This document shows positions 35,292-43,696 of a stretch of 64,000 nt of DNA, in pieces. Each line of letters opens with the position of its first letter. Position 1 is the first letter of the stretch. Under the pieces are notes generated by a model, which was not told the DNA's origin, searched no databases, and saw nothing but the letters and a program-made list of their open reading frames with translations. This DNA comes from JAHZMA01 sp965205905 (GTDB lineage: Bacteria > Pseudomonadota > Alphaproteobacteria > JABAAW01 > JAHZMA01), in the NCBI GenBank assembly GCA_965205905.1, contig CBDBHZ010000001.1, forward strand, positions 186,001-250,000, in the 5' to 3' direction. The position numbers and the translations under genes are program-made.

Positions 35292-38200
35292 AGCGTTTAA
35301 CGCAAGGTGGTTTGGTAGATAGAACCAGAAAGATTACGTTTTACTTTAATGGTAAACGTTATAAGGGTTATCCGGGTGATACGCTCGCCTCAGCTTTGTT
35401 GGCGAATAATGTTAAGCTGGTGGCGCGTTCATTCAAATATCATCGCCCGCGTGGCATCGTTACCGCTGGCAGTGAAGAACCGTCGGCTTTGGCAGAAATT
35501 GGCGAGGCAAAATATCGTATCCCGAATAGCCGTATGACGACCGAGCTTATTTATGATGATATGTATGCACGCGCACAACATGCGTTTCCCTCCTTACGCT
35601 TTGATTTGGGAGTGATTAATAATTATTTATCGCGCTTTTTAGGTGCAGGTTTTTACTATAAAACCTTCATGGGTAATGCCCATAACACCAAATTTTGGAT
35701 GTTTTGTGAAAAATTCATTCGCCGTGCCGCAGGATTAGGGCGCGTGGCAAAGCTAGATGATAAAGTCTATTTCGAGCATTTTCATGCCCATACCGATATA
35801 TTGGTGATAGGCGGTGGTGTTGCAGGTATATGGAGTGCCTATCGCGCTGCGATGCAAGGCGCAAAAGTGATTTTGGTTGACCAGAATGTTAGCATTGGCA
35901 GTCAGCTATTTGGCGCAGAAGATAGGGTTGATAATGTCTCTTTATATCAATGGGGGCAGATGCTGTTAGATAAATTGCAACATATGGAGAATGTTACATT
36001 ACTGCCTTGCAGTTCGGTATTCGGGCTTTATGATGGCAATGTGGCGGCGGCGGTGGAACGGGTGCATCACAATAGCAGTAGAACGCAAACCAATGCGTTA
36101 CTGGTTGATGGCGAGACAATCCCGCAAAGCGCGCATCATGGTGTGCCGTATGAAAGACGGTGGAAAATTTATTATCAAAAGGCAATTCTAGCATCAGGTG
36201 CGATTGAACGGCATTTGGTGTTTGGCAATAATGATTTACCGGGGGTGATGTTATCGGAAGCGGTGGAACGTTATATCAATGAATATGCGGTATTGCCTGC
36301 CAGAAAAAATGCAGTGGTGTTCACCAATAATGATTATGCTTATCGCACGGCCTTTGCTTTGCGTAAAAATAATATCCAAACGGTGATTGTTGATGCCCGT
36401 CAGCCGAATGATACAACCAAGCAATATATTGATAAAGCGCGTGGCTTAGGCATAACCGTGCATAGTGGCGCAGTGGTAACCTATGCCAAAGGTAAAAAAG
36501 CGGTGCGTGCCGTGCGCGTGCATGAATTTGATGCGCAAACGGGCGAATTGCGACGAAAAGGGCATCATGTCCGTGCTGATTTATTGGCAGTTTCAGGGGG
36601 TTTTACGCCAACGATTCATCTGTTATGCCATTTGGGCGCAAAGGTGAGAATGAAAGATGATACATTGGTGATGCCCGAAAATTCGCCAGCGATTGTGGCA
36701 GGTAGTGCCGCCGCTGTGCATGGAATGCAAGCGGTGTTGCAATCGGCTGAAAAAGCGGTGCAACAGGCATTTGCGTCGTTAAACCTTACATTAGAAAAGC
36801 GTGATTTGCCAAGCATCGACGCGCATGACCCTTACTCGCAAGCCTTGCCGTTATGGGAAGTGCCCAGTTTTAGCAATGGCTTTCGTCATATGAAAAAATT
36901 TGCTGATTTACAGCATGATGTTACTGCCAAAGATTTGCATCAGACGGTGGCAGAAGGTTATCGCGATGCGGAACATGCCAAACGCTATAGCACTGCCAGT
37001 ATGGCGACCGACCAAGGCAAAATATCGGCAATGAATATTGCGGGTATCTTGGCAGATGCGCGTGGTGATGATTTGAATGATGTGGGGCTAACCACATTTC
37101 GTCCGCCTTTCACACCTGTTAGTTTGGGTGCTTTTGCGGCAACGCAACGTGGAAGCCATCTTCAGCCATATCGTAAAACCCCAATGCATCAATGGCATGA
37201 AGAAAATGGTGGTGTGATGGTAGAGACAGGCTTATGGATGCGGCCGCGCTATTACCGCCAACATGGGCGCAATATCACCGAAGCCTATATTCATGAGATG
37301 CACCGTGTGCGTAAATTTGCAGGGCTGTGCGATATTTCCACATTGGGCAAGATTGATGTTGTAGGGCCTGATGCGGCAGAGTTTTTGAATCGCGTTTATG
37401 TGAATAAATTCCTGAAACTGAAGGTTGGCAAAGCGCGCTATGGGGTGATGTTGCGCGAAGATGGTATTATCTTAGATGATGGCACGGCAGTAAGACTTGA
37501 TGAGAATCATTTTTACATGACCACCACAACTGCCCAAGCAGGCGTGGTGATGAATCATTTGGAATATCATCTTTCGGTGGTTTGGCCAGAATTGAAAGTG
37601 AGATTAAGCTCGGTTACTGACCAATGGGCGGCGATGGCGTTAAGTGGACCATTAGCGCGTGAGATATTATCGGAAATGACCCGCGAAGATGTGAGTGATG
37701 AGGCATTGCCTTTTATGGGGGTAGGGCATTTTATTTGTAAAGATATTCCCGTGCGCGTGTTGCGGATTAGTTTTTCGGGCGAACTTGCCTACGAATTACA
37801 CACTCCTGCTCATTTTGGTTTGCCATTATGGACGAGTATCTTGAAAACGGGCGGCAATGAAATCATTCCTTATGGCACCGAAGCCCTCACATCATTGCGG
37901 ATTGAAAAAGGGCATATTGCGGGTGCTGAAATTACCGGACATACAGGCTTGCGTGATGTTGGGTTGGCTGGCATGGCGGGTAAGGATAAGGATTATATCG
38001 GCAAAATTCTAAGCTTGCGTGCAGGGTTAGACCATGATGAGCGTGAGCAGCTGGTTGGTATTAGAATGCACAGAAACAGGCGTTATGTGCGCGGTGGTGC
38101 AACCGTGTTGCTGAAAGATAAAAACATACCCAAAGCTGAGGCTGCGATTGGGCGGATTACCTCATTTTGTTATTCTAATGTGGTGGGGCAGAATATCGCG

Positions 38201-38338
38201 TTGGCATTGGTGAAGGATGGGCGCAACCTGCATGGTGAAAAAGTATTGTTGAAAGATTTTGTGCGTGGTATCAATTCCGAAGGCGAGATTTGCGACCCGA
38301 TTTTTTACGATAAAAAAGGGGAGCTGGTACGTGGTTAA
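35288..38338 (+). CDS. soxA: sarcosine oxidase, subunit alpha
   Basis: 1016 residues. Domains in order are an N-terminal ferredoxin-like fold (about 15-100: YPGDTLASALLANNVKLVAR), an NAD-binding oxidoreductase domain (about 170-490: DILVIGGGVAGIWSAYRAA), and a C-terminal GcvT/THF domain (about 620-1000: FAGLCDISTLGKIDVVGPDA, RISFSGELAYELHTPA). The GcvT part handles the folate-bound one-carbon unit. Length and architecture match the family. It overlaps soxD by 4 nt and soxG by 8 nt, so the operon is tightly coupled. Confidence 0.96.
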   Translation: MKRLTQGGLVDRTRKITFYFNGKRYKGYPGDTLASALLANNVKLVARSFKYHRPRGIVTAGSEEPSALAEIGEAKYRIPNSRMTTELIYDDMYARAQHAFPSLRFDLGVINNYLSRFLGAGFYYKTFMGNAHNTKFWMFCEKFIRRAAGLGRVAKLDDKVYFEHFHAHTDILVIGGGVAGIWSAYRAAMQGAKVILVDQNVSIGSQLFGAEDRVDNVSLYQWGQMLLDKLQHMENVTLLPCSSVFGLYDGNVAAAVERVHHNSSRTQTNALLVDGETIPQSAHHGVPYERRWKIYYQKAILASGAIERHLVFGNNDLPGVMLSEAVERYINEYAVLPARKNAVVFTNNDYAYRTAFALRKNNIQTVIVDARQPNDTTKQYIDKARGLGITVHSGAVVTYAKGKKAVRAVRVHEFDAQTGELRRKGHHVRADLLAVSGGFTPTIHLLCHLGAKVRMKDDTLVMPENSPAIVAGSAAAVHGMQAVLQSAEKAVQQAFASLNLTLEKRDLPSIDAHDPYSQALPLWEVPSFSNGFRHMKKFADLQHDVTAKDLHQTVAEGYRDAEHAKRYSTASMATDQGKISAMNIAGILADARGDDLNDVGLTTFRPPFTPVSLGAFAATQRGSHLQPYRKTPMHQWHEENGGVMVETGLWMRPRYYRQHGRNITEAYIHEMHRVRKFAGLCDISTLGKIDVVGPDAAEFLNRVYVNKFLKLKVGKARYGVMLREDGIILDDGTAVRLDENHFYMTTTTAQAGVVMNHLEYHLSVVWPELKVRLSSVTDQWAAMALSGPLAREILSEMTREDVSDEALPFMGVGHFICKDIPVRVLRISFSGELAYELHTPAHFGLPLWTSILKTGGNEIIPYGTEALTSLRIEKGHIAGAEITGHTGLRDVGLAGMAGKDKDYIGKILSLRAGLDHDEREQLVGIRMHRNRRYVRGGATVLLKDKNIPKAEAAIGRITSFCYSNVVGQNIALALVKDGRNLHGEKVLLKDFVRGINSEGEICDPIFYDKKGELVRG

Positions 38339-38879
38339 AAGGCTATTTCCGCAACAAATTAAAGGCATTGATGAGCATTATGGTATCCGTATCAGAGAGG
38401 CGCCGCATTTGTATAAATGCGAAATTCATGCTTTCCCCGATACATTGACAAAAGTCAATAATTTGCTACAAAAGCAAACCAGTGTTACGATTCCAAAGCA
38501 GCCTGCTGAAATCATTGTTGGCAAACAGGCGAGGGCGTTATGGCTTGCGCCTTGTAAGGCACTCATCACATCCTCTAAGCCGTTAAATATTAGCATACCG
38601 CCTGCATTGGCGCTTGCTTGCGATCAATCAGATGGCAGAATGGGGATTCGTATCACGGGCGGATGCGCGCAATATGTGTTGCAAAAAGGGGTATCTGTGC
38701 CGCTTGACCGTGATGATGGCAAAGATTTTGTGGTGCAGACAGCGTTGCATGGTATATCGCTGATTATCGACGCCCATAAAAGTGGTTTTGATGTGTATTT
38801 CTATCGCTCATTTGCGGTCTCATTCCAAGAATGGTTGCTGCAATCATCGCTTGAATATGGCTATATGCGTGAACAATAA
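38331..38879 (+). CDS. soxG: sarcosine oxidase, subunit gamma
   Basis: 182 residues from GTG 38331, which has GGGGAG 7 nt upstream; longer in-frame readings extend into soxA without any ribosome-binding site. The small gamma subunit is poorly conserved but recognisable by LGVSVPLD-like and DVYFYRSFAVSFQEWLL segments. It completes the tetramer. The stop TAA at 38877-38879 is 26 bp before dnaE, which may be co-transcribed. Confidence 0.88.
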   Translation: MVKRLFPQQIKGIDEHYGIRIREAPHLYKCEIHAFPDTLTKVNNLLQKQTSVTIPKQPAEIIVGKQARALWLAPCKALITSSKPLNISIPPALALACDQSDGRMGIRITGGCAQYVLQKGVSVPLDRDDGKDFVVQTALHGISLIIDAHKSGFDVYFYRSFAVSFQEWLLQSSLEYGYMREQ

Positions 38880-38905
38880 TGCGTGAATCATTAATGTAAA
38901 CAGTA

Positions 38906-41900
38906 ATGCCTGACTTTATTCATCTGCGTGGCTTTAGCTCTTATTCTCTGCTGGAAAGTGCGTTAAAAATCTCTGATTTTGCGGATTATTGTCAGCATTA
39001 TAAAATGCCAGCCTTTGGCTTATGCGATAAGCATAATATGTGCGGTGCGGTTGAGTTTAGCCAAGCATTTACCAAAGCAGGTTTGCAACCGATTTTGGGC
39101 TTAACATTGCAAGTCGCCCTACATGATGTCTCGCCTGATAACAATCATAACGGCGCAAGTAACACAGATAGTGCACCGCTTGGCTTGATTGCCAAAGATG
39201 AGGCAGGCTATCGGCATTTAAGCGCGCTTAGCACAGAATATTATCTTAATGGGCGCGAACCAATTACATTGCAACACCTATGCGAGGCTAATCAGGGGCT
39301 GATTGTGTTAACGGGTGGGCATGATGGGCTATTAAATCATCTGTTGCAACATAACCCAGATGATGCCGAACAAATGTTAGCGACTCTCAAAAATGCGTTC
39401 GATACACGGCTTTATGTTGAGCTCACCCGTCATGGCGAGCCACGCGAGAAGAAAATTGAACCGAAATTACTGAATATTGCCGCTGCCTATCACTTGCCAT
39501 TGCTGGCGACCAATCATTGCTATTATCGTGGTAAAAATCATCATGCGGGGTGGCGGGTGCTTCAAAATATCGGCACAGGTGGGCATTATACCAGTGATGG
39601 CAGTGATGAATATGGCGAGCATTATCTTAAAAACCCTGATGAGATGAAAAACCTATTCGCCGATTTACCCGATGCGTTAGAAAATACAGTGCAGTTGGCG
39701 CAAAGATGCAGTTTTTTGATGCAGGAACAAAAACCATTATTGCCAACATATCATGATTTGGGTGTGGCTGATGATGGTGATGGCAAAAACCAAACCGAAG
39801 GTGATTATCTGATAGGGTTAAGCGAGAAAGGTTTGGCATCACGGCTTGAAAATTATGTCTTTCCGCGCTTTGCCAAAAATAAGCAGGCTGAGCTAAAACA
39901 GCAATATCACAATAGACTCCATTACGAACTTGATATTATCATAGATAAGGGGTTTGCGGGTTATTTTTTGATTGTTGAAAATTTTATCGGCTGGGCGAAG
40001 CAAAATAATATTCCTGTTGGTCCGGGTCGTGGCTCTGGCGGTGGCTCACTGGTGGCATGGGTGCTTGATATTATCGATTTAGACCCAATTCGGTGGGGCT
40101 TGCTATTTGAAAGGTTTTTGAATCCTGAACGGGTATCCATGCCCGATTTTGATATTGATTTTTGTCAAGATAGGCGCGGTGAGGTGATTAATTATGTCCG
40201 CGAAACTTATGGCGATGAACAGGTGGCGCAAATCATCACTTTTGGCACATTAAAGCCACGTGCTTGTGTGCGTGATGTGGGGCGCGTGATGGGCTTGCCG
40301 TATCCTGTGGTGGATAGAATATCGAAGCTGATTCCTGATTTTTGCTCGCATATCGCGCCCTTATTGGAAGATGGTAAAGAAAAAATTGATGCTCTGCAGA
40401 GCATGTATCGCGAGGATAGTCAGATACGGATTTTGCTTGATTTCAGCAAACAGCTTGAAGGGCTGTATCGCCATGCCTCTACCCATGCGGCAGGGGTGGT
40501 GATTGCCAATCAAAAGCTAGTGGATATTGTGCCGCTTTACCATGATGGCAATGCCGAAAATCTGCCCGCCACGCAATTTAGCATGAAATATGCGGAATTT
40601 GCAGGGCTGGTGAAATTTGACTTTTTAGGGTTACGCACATTAACTGTGCTTCAAAAAGCAACGCAGATGATAAAGCAAAATCATGATGTTGATATTGATA
40701 TTACCGCGATTAAACTTGATGAAGCAGAAATTTACAAAATGCTGGCACAGGGCGATAGTTTTGGCGTGTTCCAGTTTGAATCAAGTGGTATGCGTGATGT
40801 GTTACGCAACATGCAACCTGATAGGTTGGAAGATTTAATCGCAGGGGTGGCATTATATCGTCCGGGCCCTATGGAAAATATCCCCATCTATAATGCGCGT
40901 AAAAATGGCAAGGCAGAAGTGCGCTATCTGCACCCCTTATTGGAACCAGTGCTGAAAGAAACTTATGGCATTCCCGTTTATCAAGAACAGGTGATGCAAA
41001 TGGCGGAAAGCTTGGCGGGCTATTCATTGGGGGCGGCGGATAGATTGCGGCGTGCGATGGGTAAAAAAATACCAGAAGAAATGAAAGCCGAACGCGAACA
41101 TTTTATTAATGGTGCGGCGCAGCATCACAATATCGGCAAGGCGCAGGCGGAACAGATTTTTAACGAGATGGATGCGTTTGCTGGCTATGGCTTCAATAAA
41201 TCACATGCGGCAGCTTATGCGTTGGTGGCGTATCAGACCGCATGGCTGAAATATTTTTATCCACCCGAATATTATGCCGCCATGCTGACTTACGAAATGC
41301 ACAGCACCGATAAAATCGCACATTATCGCACGCAAATTGAACAACAAGGGATTTTGTTTTTACCGCCCGATATTAACAAATCCGATGCGGGTTTTAAGGC
41401 GGAGATGGATGCGGATAAGGTGCATTTGCGCTATGCATTGGCGGCATTAAAAAATGCTGGCACAGATGTGATGAATGGTATCATTACCGAGCGTGATAAA
41501 AATGGTGATTATGAAAGCTTGATTGATTTTGCTGAACGAAATTGCGATTTACGTATCGGGCGGCGCGCTTTAGAAACCATGTGTAAGGCAGGGGTTTTTG
41601 ATAGTTTGGTATCGCATCGGGCGCAAAGTTTTGAAGCGATACCCTTGATGATTGCCCATGCGGCTTCCTGTTTGGCGCAACGCGATTCCACACAGAATAA
41701 TTTGTTTTTTGATGCCCAAAATGCCAATCCGCCACCGCCCTCATTGCCAGAAATAGAAGAATGGACGCATCACGAGATGCTGAATCACGAATTAGATGCG
41801 GTCGGTTTTTATATCAGCGACCATCCTCTCAACCCCTATGGTGATATATTGCAACGGCTGAATGTGTTGCAAGCCAAAGATATTGACGGCAAAAAAGGCT

Positions 41901-42391
41901 TGGTTACTTTATGTGGTATCCCGAATGCTATGCGCCGTATCAATAGCCGCACGGGTAAAAAAATGGCGTTTGTTACTTTTTCTGATATTAGCGGGCAGTT
42001 TGAACTCACCTTGTTTGACGAACAAATCAACAGCCATCGCGATTTACTGGAGGGCAAATCACCCCTGCTGATTAAGGCTGAAATTCGGTATCAAACCGAT
42101 ATGCAGGGGCAAGAGAAAATGCGGTTGCGCTTTATCGAACTCAGCCTGCTTGATGATGGTTTGGCTGAAAATATCCATGAAATCACCCTCACTTGCCCTG
42201 AACCAAAATGGTTGCAAATGGTGAGTAATATTTTGCAAAATCATGGGCAGAAAGGCAGTGGTAAAATCATGCTGAAACTGCCTGTTGATGATAAGATTGT
42301 AACGGTTAAATTGGCAGAAAATTATAATCTCTCACCGGGATTGCTGAACGCGTTTCGGTCTACCCCGCATATTGAGGTAATGACGCGTTAG
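38906..42391 (+). CDS. dnaE: DNA polymerase III alpha subunit
   Basis: 1161 residues, the replicative polymerase. An N-terminal PHP domain (FIHLRGFSSYSLLESALKIS; AFGLCDKHNMCGAVEFSQAF) comes first. The catalytic palm has GPGRGSGGGSLVAWVLDIID and the aspartate pair in MPDFDIDFCQD (about 413-423), followed by the fingers, a tandem HhH region, and a C-terminal OB fold near 960-1040 (VTLCGIPNAMRRI; KKMAFVTFSD). The length and intact C-terminus indicate DnaE1, not the shorter SOS polymerase DnaE2/ImuC. No imuA/imuB neighbours and no SOS box were seen upstream. The gene is followed directly by structured repeats. Confidence 0.95.
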   Translation: MPDFIHLRGFSSYSLLESALKISDFADYCQHYKMPAFGLCDKHNMCGAVEFSQAFTKAGLQPILGLTLQVALHDVSPDNNHNGASNTDSAPLGLIAKDEAGYRHLSALSTEYYLNGREPITLQHLCEANQGLIVLTGGHDGLLNHLLQHNPDDAEQMLATLKNAFDTRLYVELTRHGEPREKKIEPKLLNIAAAYHLPLLATNHCYYRGKNHHAGWRVLQNIGTGGHYTSDGSDEYGEHYLKNPDEMKNLFADLPDALENTVQLAQRCSFLMQEQKPLLPTYHDLGVADDGDGKNQTEGDYLIGLSEKGLASRLENYVFPRFAKNKQAELKQQYHNRLHYELDIIIDKGFAGYFLIVENFIGWAKQNNIPVGPGRGSGGGSLVAWVLDIIDLDPIRWGLLFERFLNPERVSMPDFDIDFCQDRRGEVINYVRETYGDEQVAQIITFGTLKPRACVRDVGRVMGLPYPVVDRISKLIPDFCSHIAPLLEDGKEKIDALQSMYREDSQIRILLDFSKQLEGLYRHASTHAAGVVIANQKLVDIVPLYHDGNAENLPATQFSMKYAEFAGLVKFDFLGLRTLTVLQKATQMIKQNHDVDIDITAIKLDEAEIYKMLAQGDSFGVFQFESSGMRDVLRNMQPDRLEDLIAGVALYRPGPMENIPIYNARKNGKAEVRYLHPLLEPVLKETYGIPVYQEQVMQMAESLAGYSLGAADRLRRAMGKKIPEEMKAEREHFINGAAQHHNIGKAQAEQIFNEMDAFAGYGFNKSHAAAYALVAYQTAWLKYFYPPEYYAAMLTYEMHSTDKIAHYRTQIEQQGILFLPPDINKSDAGFKAEMDADKVHLRYALAALKNAGTDVMNGIITERDKNGDYESLIDFAERNCDLRIGRRALETMCKAGVFDSLVSHRAQSFEAIPLMIAHAASCLAQRDSTQNNLFFDAQNANPPPPSLPEIEEWTHHEMLNHELDAVGFYISDHPLNPYGDILQRLNVLQAKDIDGKKGLVTLCGIPNAMRRINSRTGKKMAFVTFSDISGQFELTLFDEQINSHRDLLEGKSPLLIKAEIRYQTDMQGQEKMRLRFIELSLLDDGLAENIHEITLTCPEPKWLQMVSNILQNHGQKGSGKIMLKLPVDDKIVTVKLAENYNLSPGLLNAFRSTPHIEVMTR

Positions 42392-42485
42392 TATACGCTA
42401 GAATTGCAACAAGTCGCAATTCGCTAGCAAGGGGTTTTGCGACTTCGCTAATCGCGAAGACACCCCTTGTAACCCCCACCGCCTA
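42392..42485 (-). repeat. GTCGCAAA palindromic element, copy F
   Basis: Read on the minus strand it has three nested or consecutive hairpins. These are an outer arm ACAAGGGG with CCCCTTG, an inner stem CTTCGC-GATTA-GCGAAG, and a 3' stem GAATTGC with GCAATTC. Fixed joints are GGCGGTGGGGG at the start, GTCGCAAAACCCC in the middle and AGCGAATTG...CAATTCTAGCG at the end. It begins immediately after the dnaE stop and could act as its terminator. It aligns along its length with copy E at 55873-55963. Confidence 0.85.
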
Positions 42486-42513
42486 AAATTCGCTAGTAGG
42501 GGAGGGGGGCTTG

Positions 42514-42717
42514 TTACTTTTCTGTTGGCTCTAATGCGCGGGAGACGCCTCCAACGATGGTGGCGCGTTGTAACATATCCAGACGTTCAGGTGTCATAAT
42601 GCTTTGTGGCACATACCCCTCTTGTCCTGCGGCTTCTTCTATATCTTCGATAAGCTCTCTTTCTTCATCATCGTAATAGCCATCAATAAAGGGTTCAAAC
42701 CATTCTTCCTTTTTCAT
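42514..42717 (-). CDS. truncated antitoxin of a BrnT-like toxin pair
   Basis: 67 residues: MKKEEWFEPFIDGYYDDEER, then ELIEDIEEA and MTPERLDMLQRAT. This resembles the N-terminal, toxin-binding half of antitoxins that normally continue into a ribbon-helix-helix DNA-binding domain. Here the frame stops after LEPTEK, and the following DNA is a repeat-rich stretch leading into copy F, so the C-terminal half appears lost. AAAGGA lies before the ATG, and the start overlaps the toxin stop (ATGA). The family call is from memory of the motif order and is moderate in certainty. Confidence 0.5.
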   Translation of the reverse strand: MKKEEWFEPFIDGYYDDEERELIEDIEEAAGQEGYVPQSIMTPERLDMLQRATIVGGVSRALEPTEK

Positions 42718-43005
42718 TTTTTTTCCTTTCTTAAATAAAGTGCTGTGTATTTCCCACTAGGATATACAGTTTTGAGAAAAATCTTTTCATCATATTCAAC
42801 ATAAGGAACAAGATAAACATAGTTTTTAATTTCTAGCACAAATATCTTCTGGTTCGGACGTTTGGGGCTAGGGATTGTTAATGTCAGCTAACACCTGCCT
42901 TGCTTTTATTAGAGGCGCACATTCTTCAAACGTGATACCCTTACGCCCATATTTGTTTCGCAGCCATTCCGATTTTTCCTCATTCCACTCAATTCTCTTA
43001 TTCAT
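42714..43005 (-). pseudogene. BrnT-like toxin with a 1-nt frameshift
   Basis: From ATG 43005 the frame reads MNKRIEWNEEKSEWLRNKYG, RKGITFEECAPLIKARQVLA, DINNP and then TAG (42868-42870). Skipping one T gives SPKRPNQKIFVLEIKNYVYL, VPYVEYDEKIFLKTVYPSGK, YTALYLRKEKK and TGA at 42714-42716. Joined, the product of about 96 residues has the layout of BrnT-type RNase toxins (EWxEEK head, NQKIFV...YLVPYV core, FLKTxYPS). The stop overlaps the antitoxin start. A +1 indel near 42868-42873 inactivates it, unless it is an assembly error. Confidence 0.6.
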
Positions 43006-43058
43006 TGTTTGATTTTATATGAGATGGGGGAGGGTGTCAAGGAATTTTCGATGCCAGT

Positions 43059-43113
43059 GCTTACCCCCGTGAAGACGGGGCAGGGAATCCACATGGCAAA
43101 CGAAGTTTGCATT
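43059..43113 (+). repeat. GGAATCC hairpin-cassette element, partial copy
   Basis: Hairpin CCCCGT-GAAG-ACGGGG (43065-43080) is followed by GGGAATCCACATG, the hairpin GCAAAC-GAA-GTTTGC, and ATTCAAAA. The joints GGAATCCAyATG and TTCAAAA are shared with the copies at 43391-43472 and 51748-51836, while the first hairpin is a different sequence. Confidence 0.75.
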
Positions 43114-43174
43114 CAAAATACCGCCTCTGTATTAAGTATCTAGCAACACGCTCTTCCGCCAGTGTTAAAACACG

Positions 43175-43284
43175 AGCGGTGGGGGGTATGGGGGGCGTCT
43201 TGGCAAGGGAGCGGGCTTCTGCCTCGCGACCGAGAAGCCAAGTCGCAAAGCCCCCCATATTATAATGTATAGAGACACGCACCG
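43175..43284 (+). repeat. GTCGCAAA palindromic element, copy A
   Basis: GCGGTGGGGGGTATGGGGGG begins the element, followed by CGTC, an inner stem with arms TTGGC/GCCAA extended by GGCTTCT/AGAAGCC, then GTCGCAAAGCCCCCCATATT. The outer arms TATGGGGGGC and GCCCCCCATA pair. It is preceded at about 43151-43174 by CCGCCAGTGTTAAAACACGA, a flank also found beside copies B and D. Confidence 0.85.
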
Positions 43285-43290
43285 CCATTA

Positions 43291-43392
43291 GTGCTGGCGA
43301 ATCTATTAACGCACTCCTACCTATGTGCTGACGAATCTATCAACGCACTCCTACCTATGTGCTAACGAATCTAACAACGCACTCCTCTCTTT
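43291..43392 (+). repeat. three tandem 34-bp repeats
   Basis: Units start at 43291, 43325 and 43359, each 34 bp, built on GTGCTGACGAATCTATCAAC followed by GCACTCCTACCTAT with a few substitutions. A single related unit (GTGCTGACGAATCTTGAAAC...ACTCCT) precedes the cassette element at 51748, and a reverse-strand fragment lies near 46389-46406. There are no spacers, so this is not a CRISPR array. Confidence 0.85.
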
Positions 43393-43472
43393 CGTCGTTC
43401 AGTGCCACTGTGCCAATAGGCACAGTGGCACGGAATCCATATGGCAAACGAAGTTTGCTTTCAAAAAGCGAA
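43391..43472 (+). repeat. GGAATCC hairpin-cassette element, full copy
   Basis: TTTCGTCGTTCA leads into a perfect stem GTGCCACTGTGCC / GGCACAGTGGCAC with loop AATA. Then come the joint GGAATCCATATG, the stem GCAAAC-GAA-GTTTGC, and TTCAAAAAGCGAA. The copy at 51748-51836 keeps the joints but carries different stem sequences. Confidence 0.85.
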
Positions 43473-43482
43473 ATCACCATCC

Positions 43483-43696
43483 TAAATAATAACATTGACT
43501 CAACCGCTAGAATCATATAGCCTGCTAATGTTTAGTAAATCTTATCTACAAGATAGCAAGCCCCGTCGGGTTTGCTATTGAATGCAATACCCGATTTGCG
43601 TCGGGGAATAGATAGCTTATATCTTGTAGATATTACTAAACAAAAACCCGACGCTTATTGTCGGCAATATGAGCATATCTGTATCAGGAGATAACA
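43483..43696 (+). promoter_or_regulatory. promoter and structured 5' leader of the subtilisin-like lipoprotein
   Basis: AACATTGACT (TTGACT at 43495-43500) and GAATCATATA (43510-43519) form a promoter-like block. The leader has a long outer stem (43531-43555 with 43620-43640, core TATCTACAAGATA / TATCTTGTAGATA), an inner stem CCCCG...CGGGG enclosing TCGGGTTTGC / GCAATACCCGA, and a second hairpin CCGAC...GTCGG before the AGGAG ribosome-binding site. The same blocks, in the same order, precede the lipoprotein gene at 55473, with different but still complementary outer-stem bases. Confidence 0.7.

Noticed and set aside
38906..42391. SOS mutagenic polymerase DnaE2/ImuC
   Set aside because: The 1161-residue length, the full C-terminal OB region and the lack of imuA/imuB neighbours or an SOS box fit the replicative DnaE1.
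43061..43288. Open frame of about 75 codons on the minus strand
   Set aside because: It lies wholly within repeat elements; similar spurious frames occur at 51336-51557, 51560-51766 and 55683-55991 with the same low-complexity peptides (such as TPHR), because they read through copies of the same palindromic element. No ribosome-binding site.
43291..43392. Possible CRISPR array
   Set aside because: The 34-bp units are directly adjacent without spacers, diverge from each other, and no cas gene is present.
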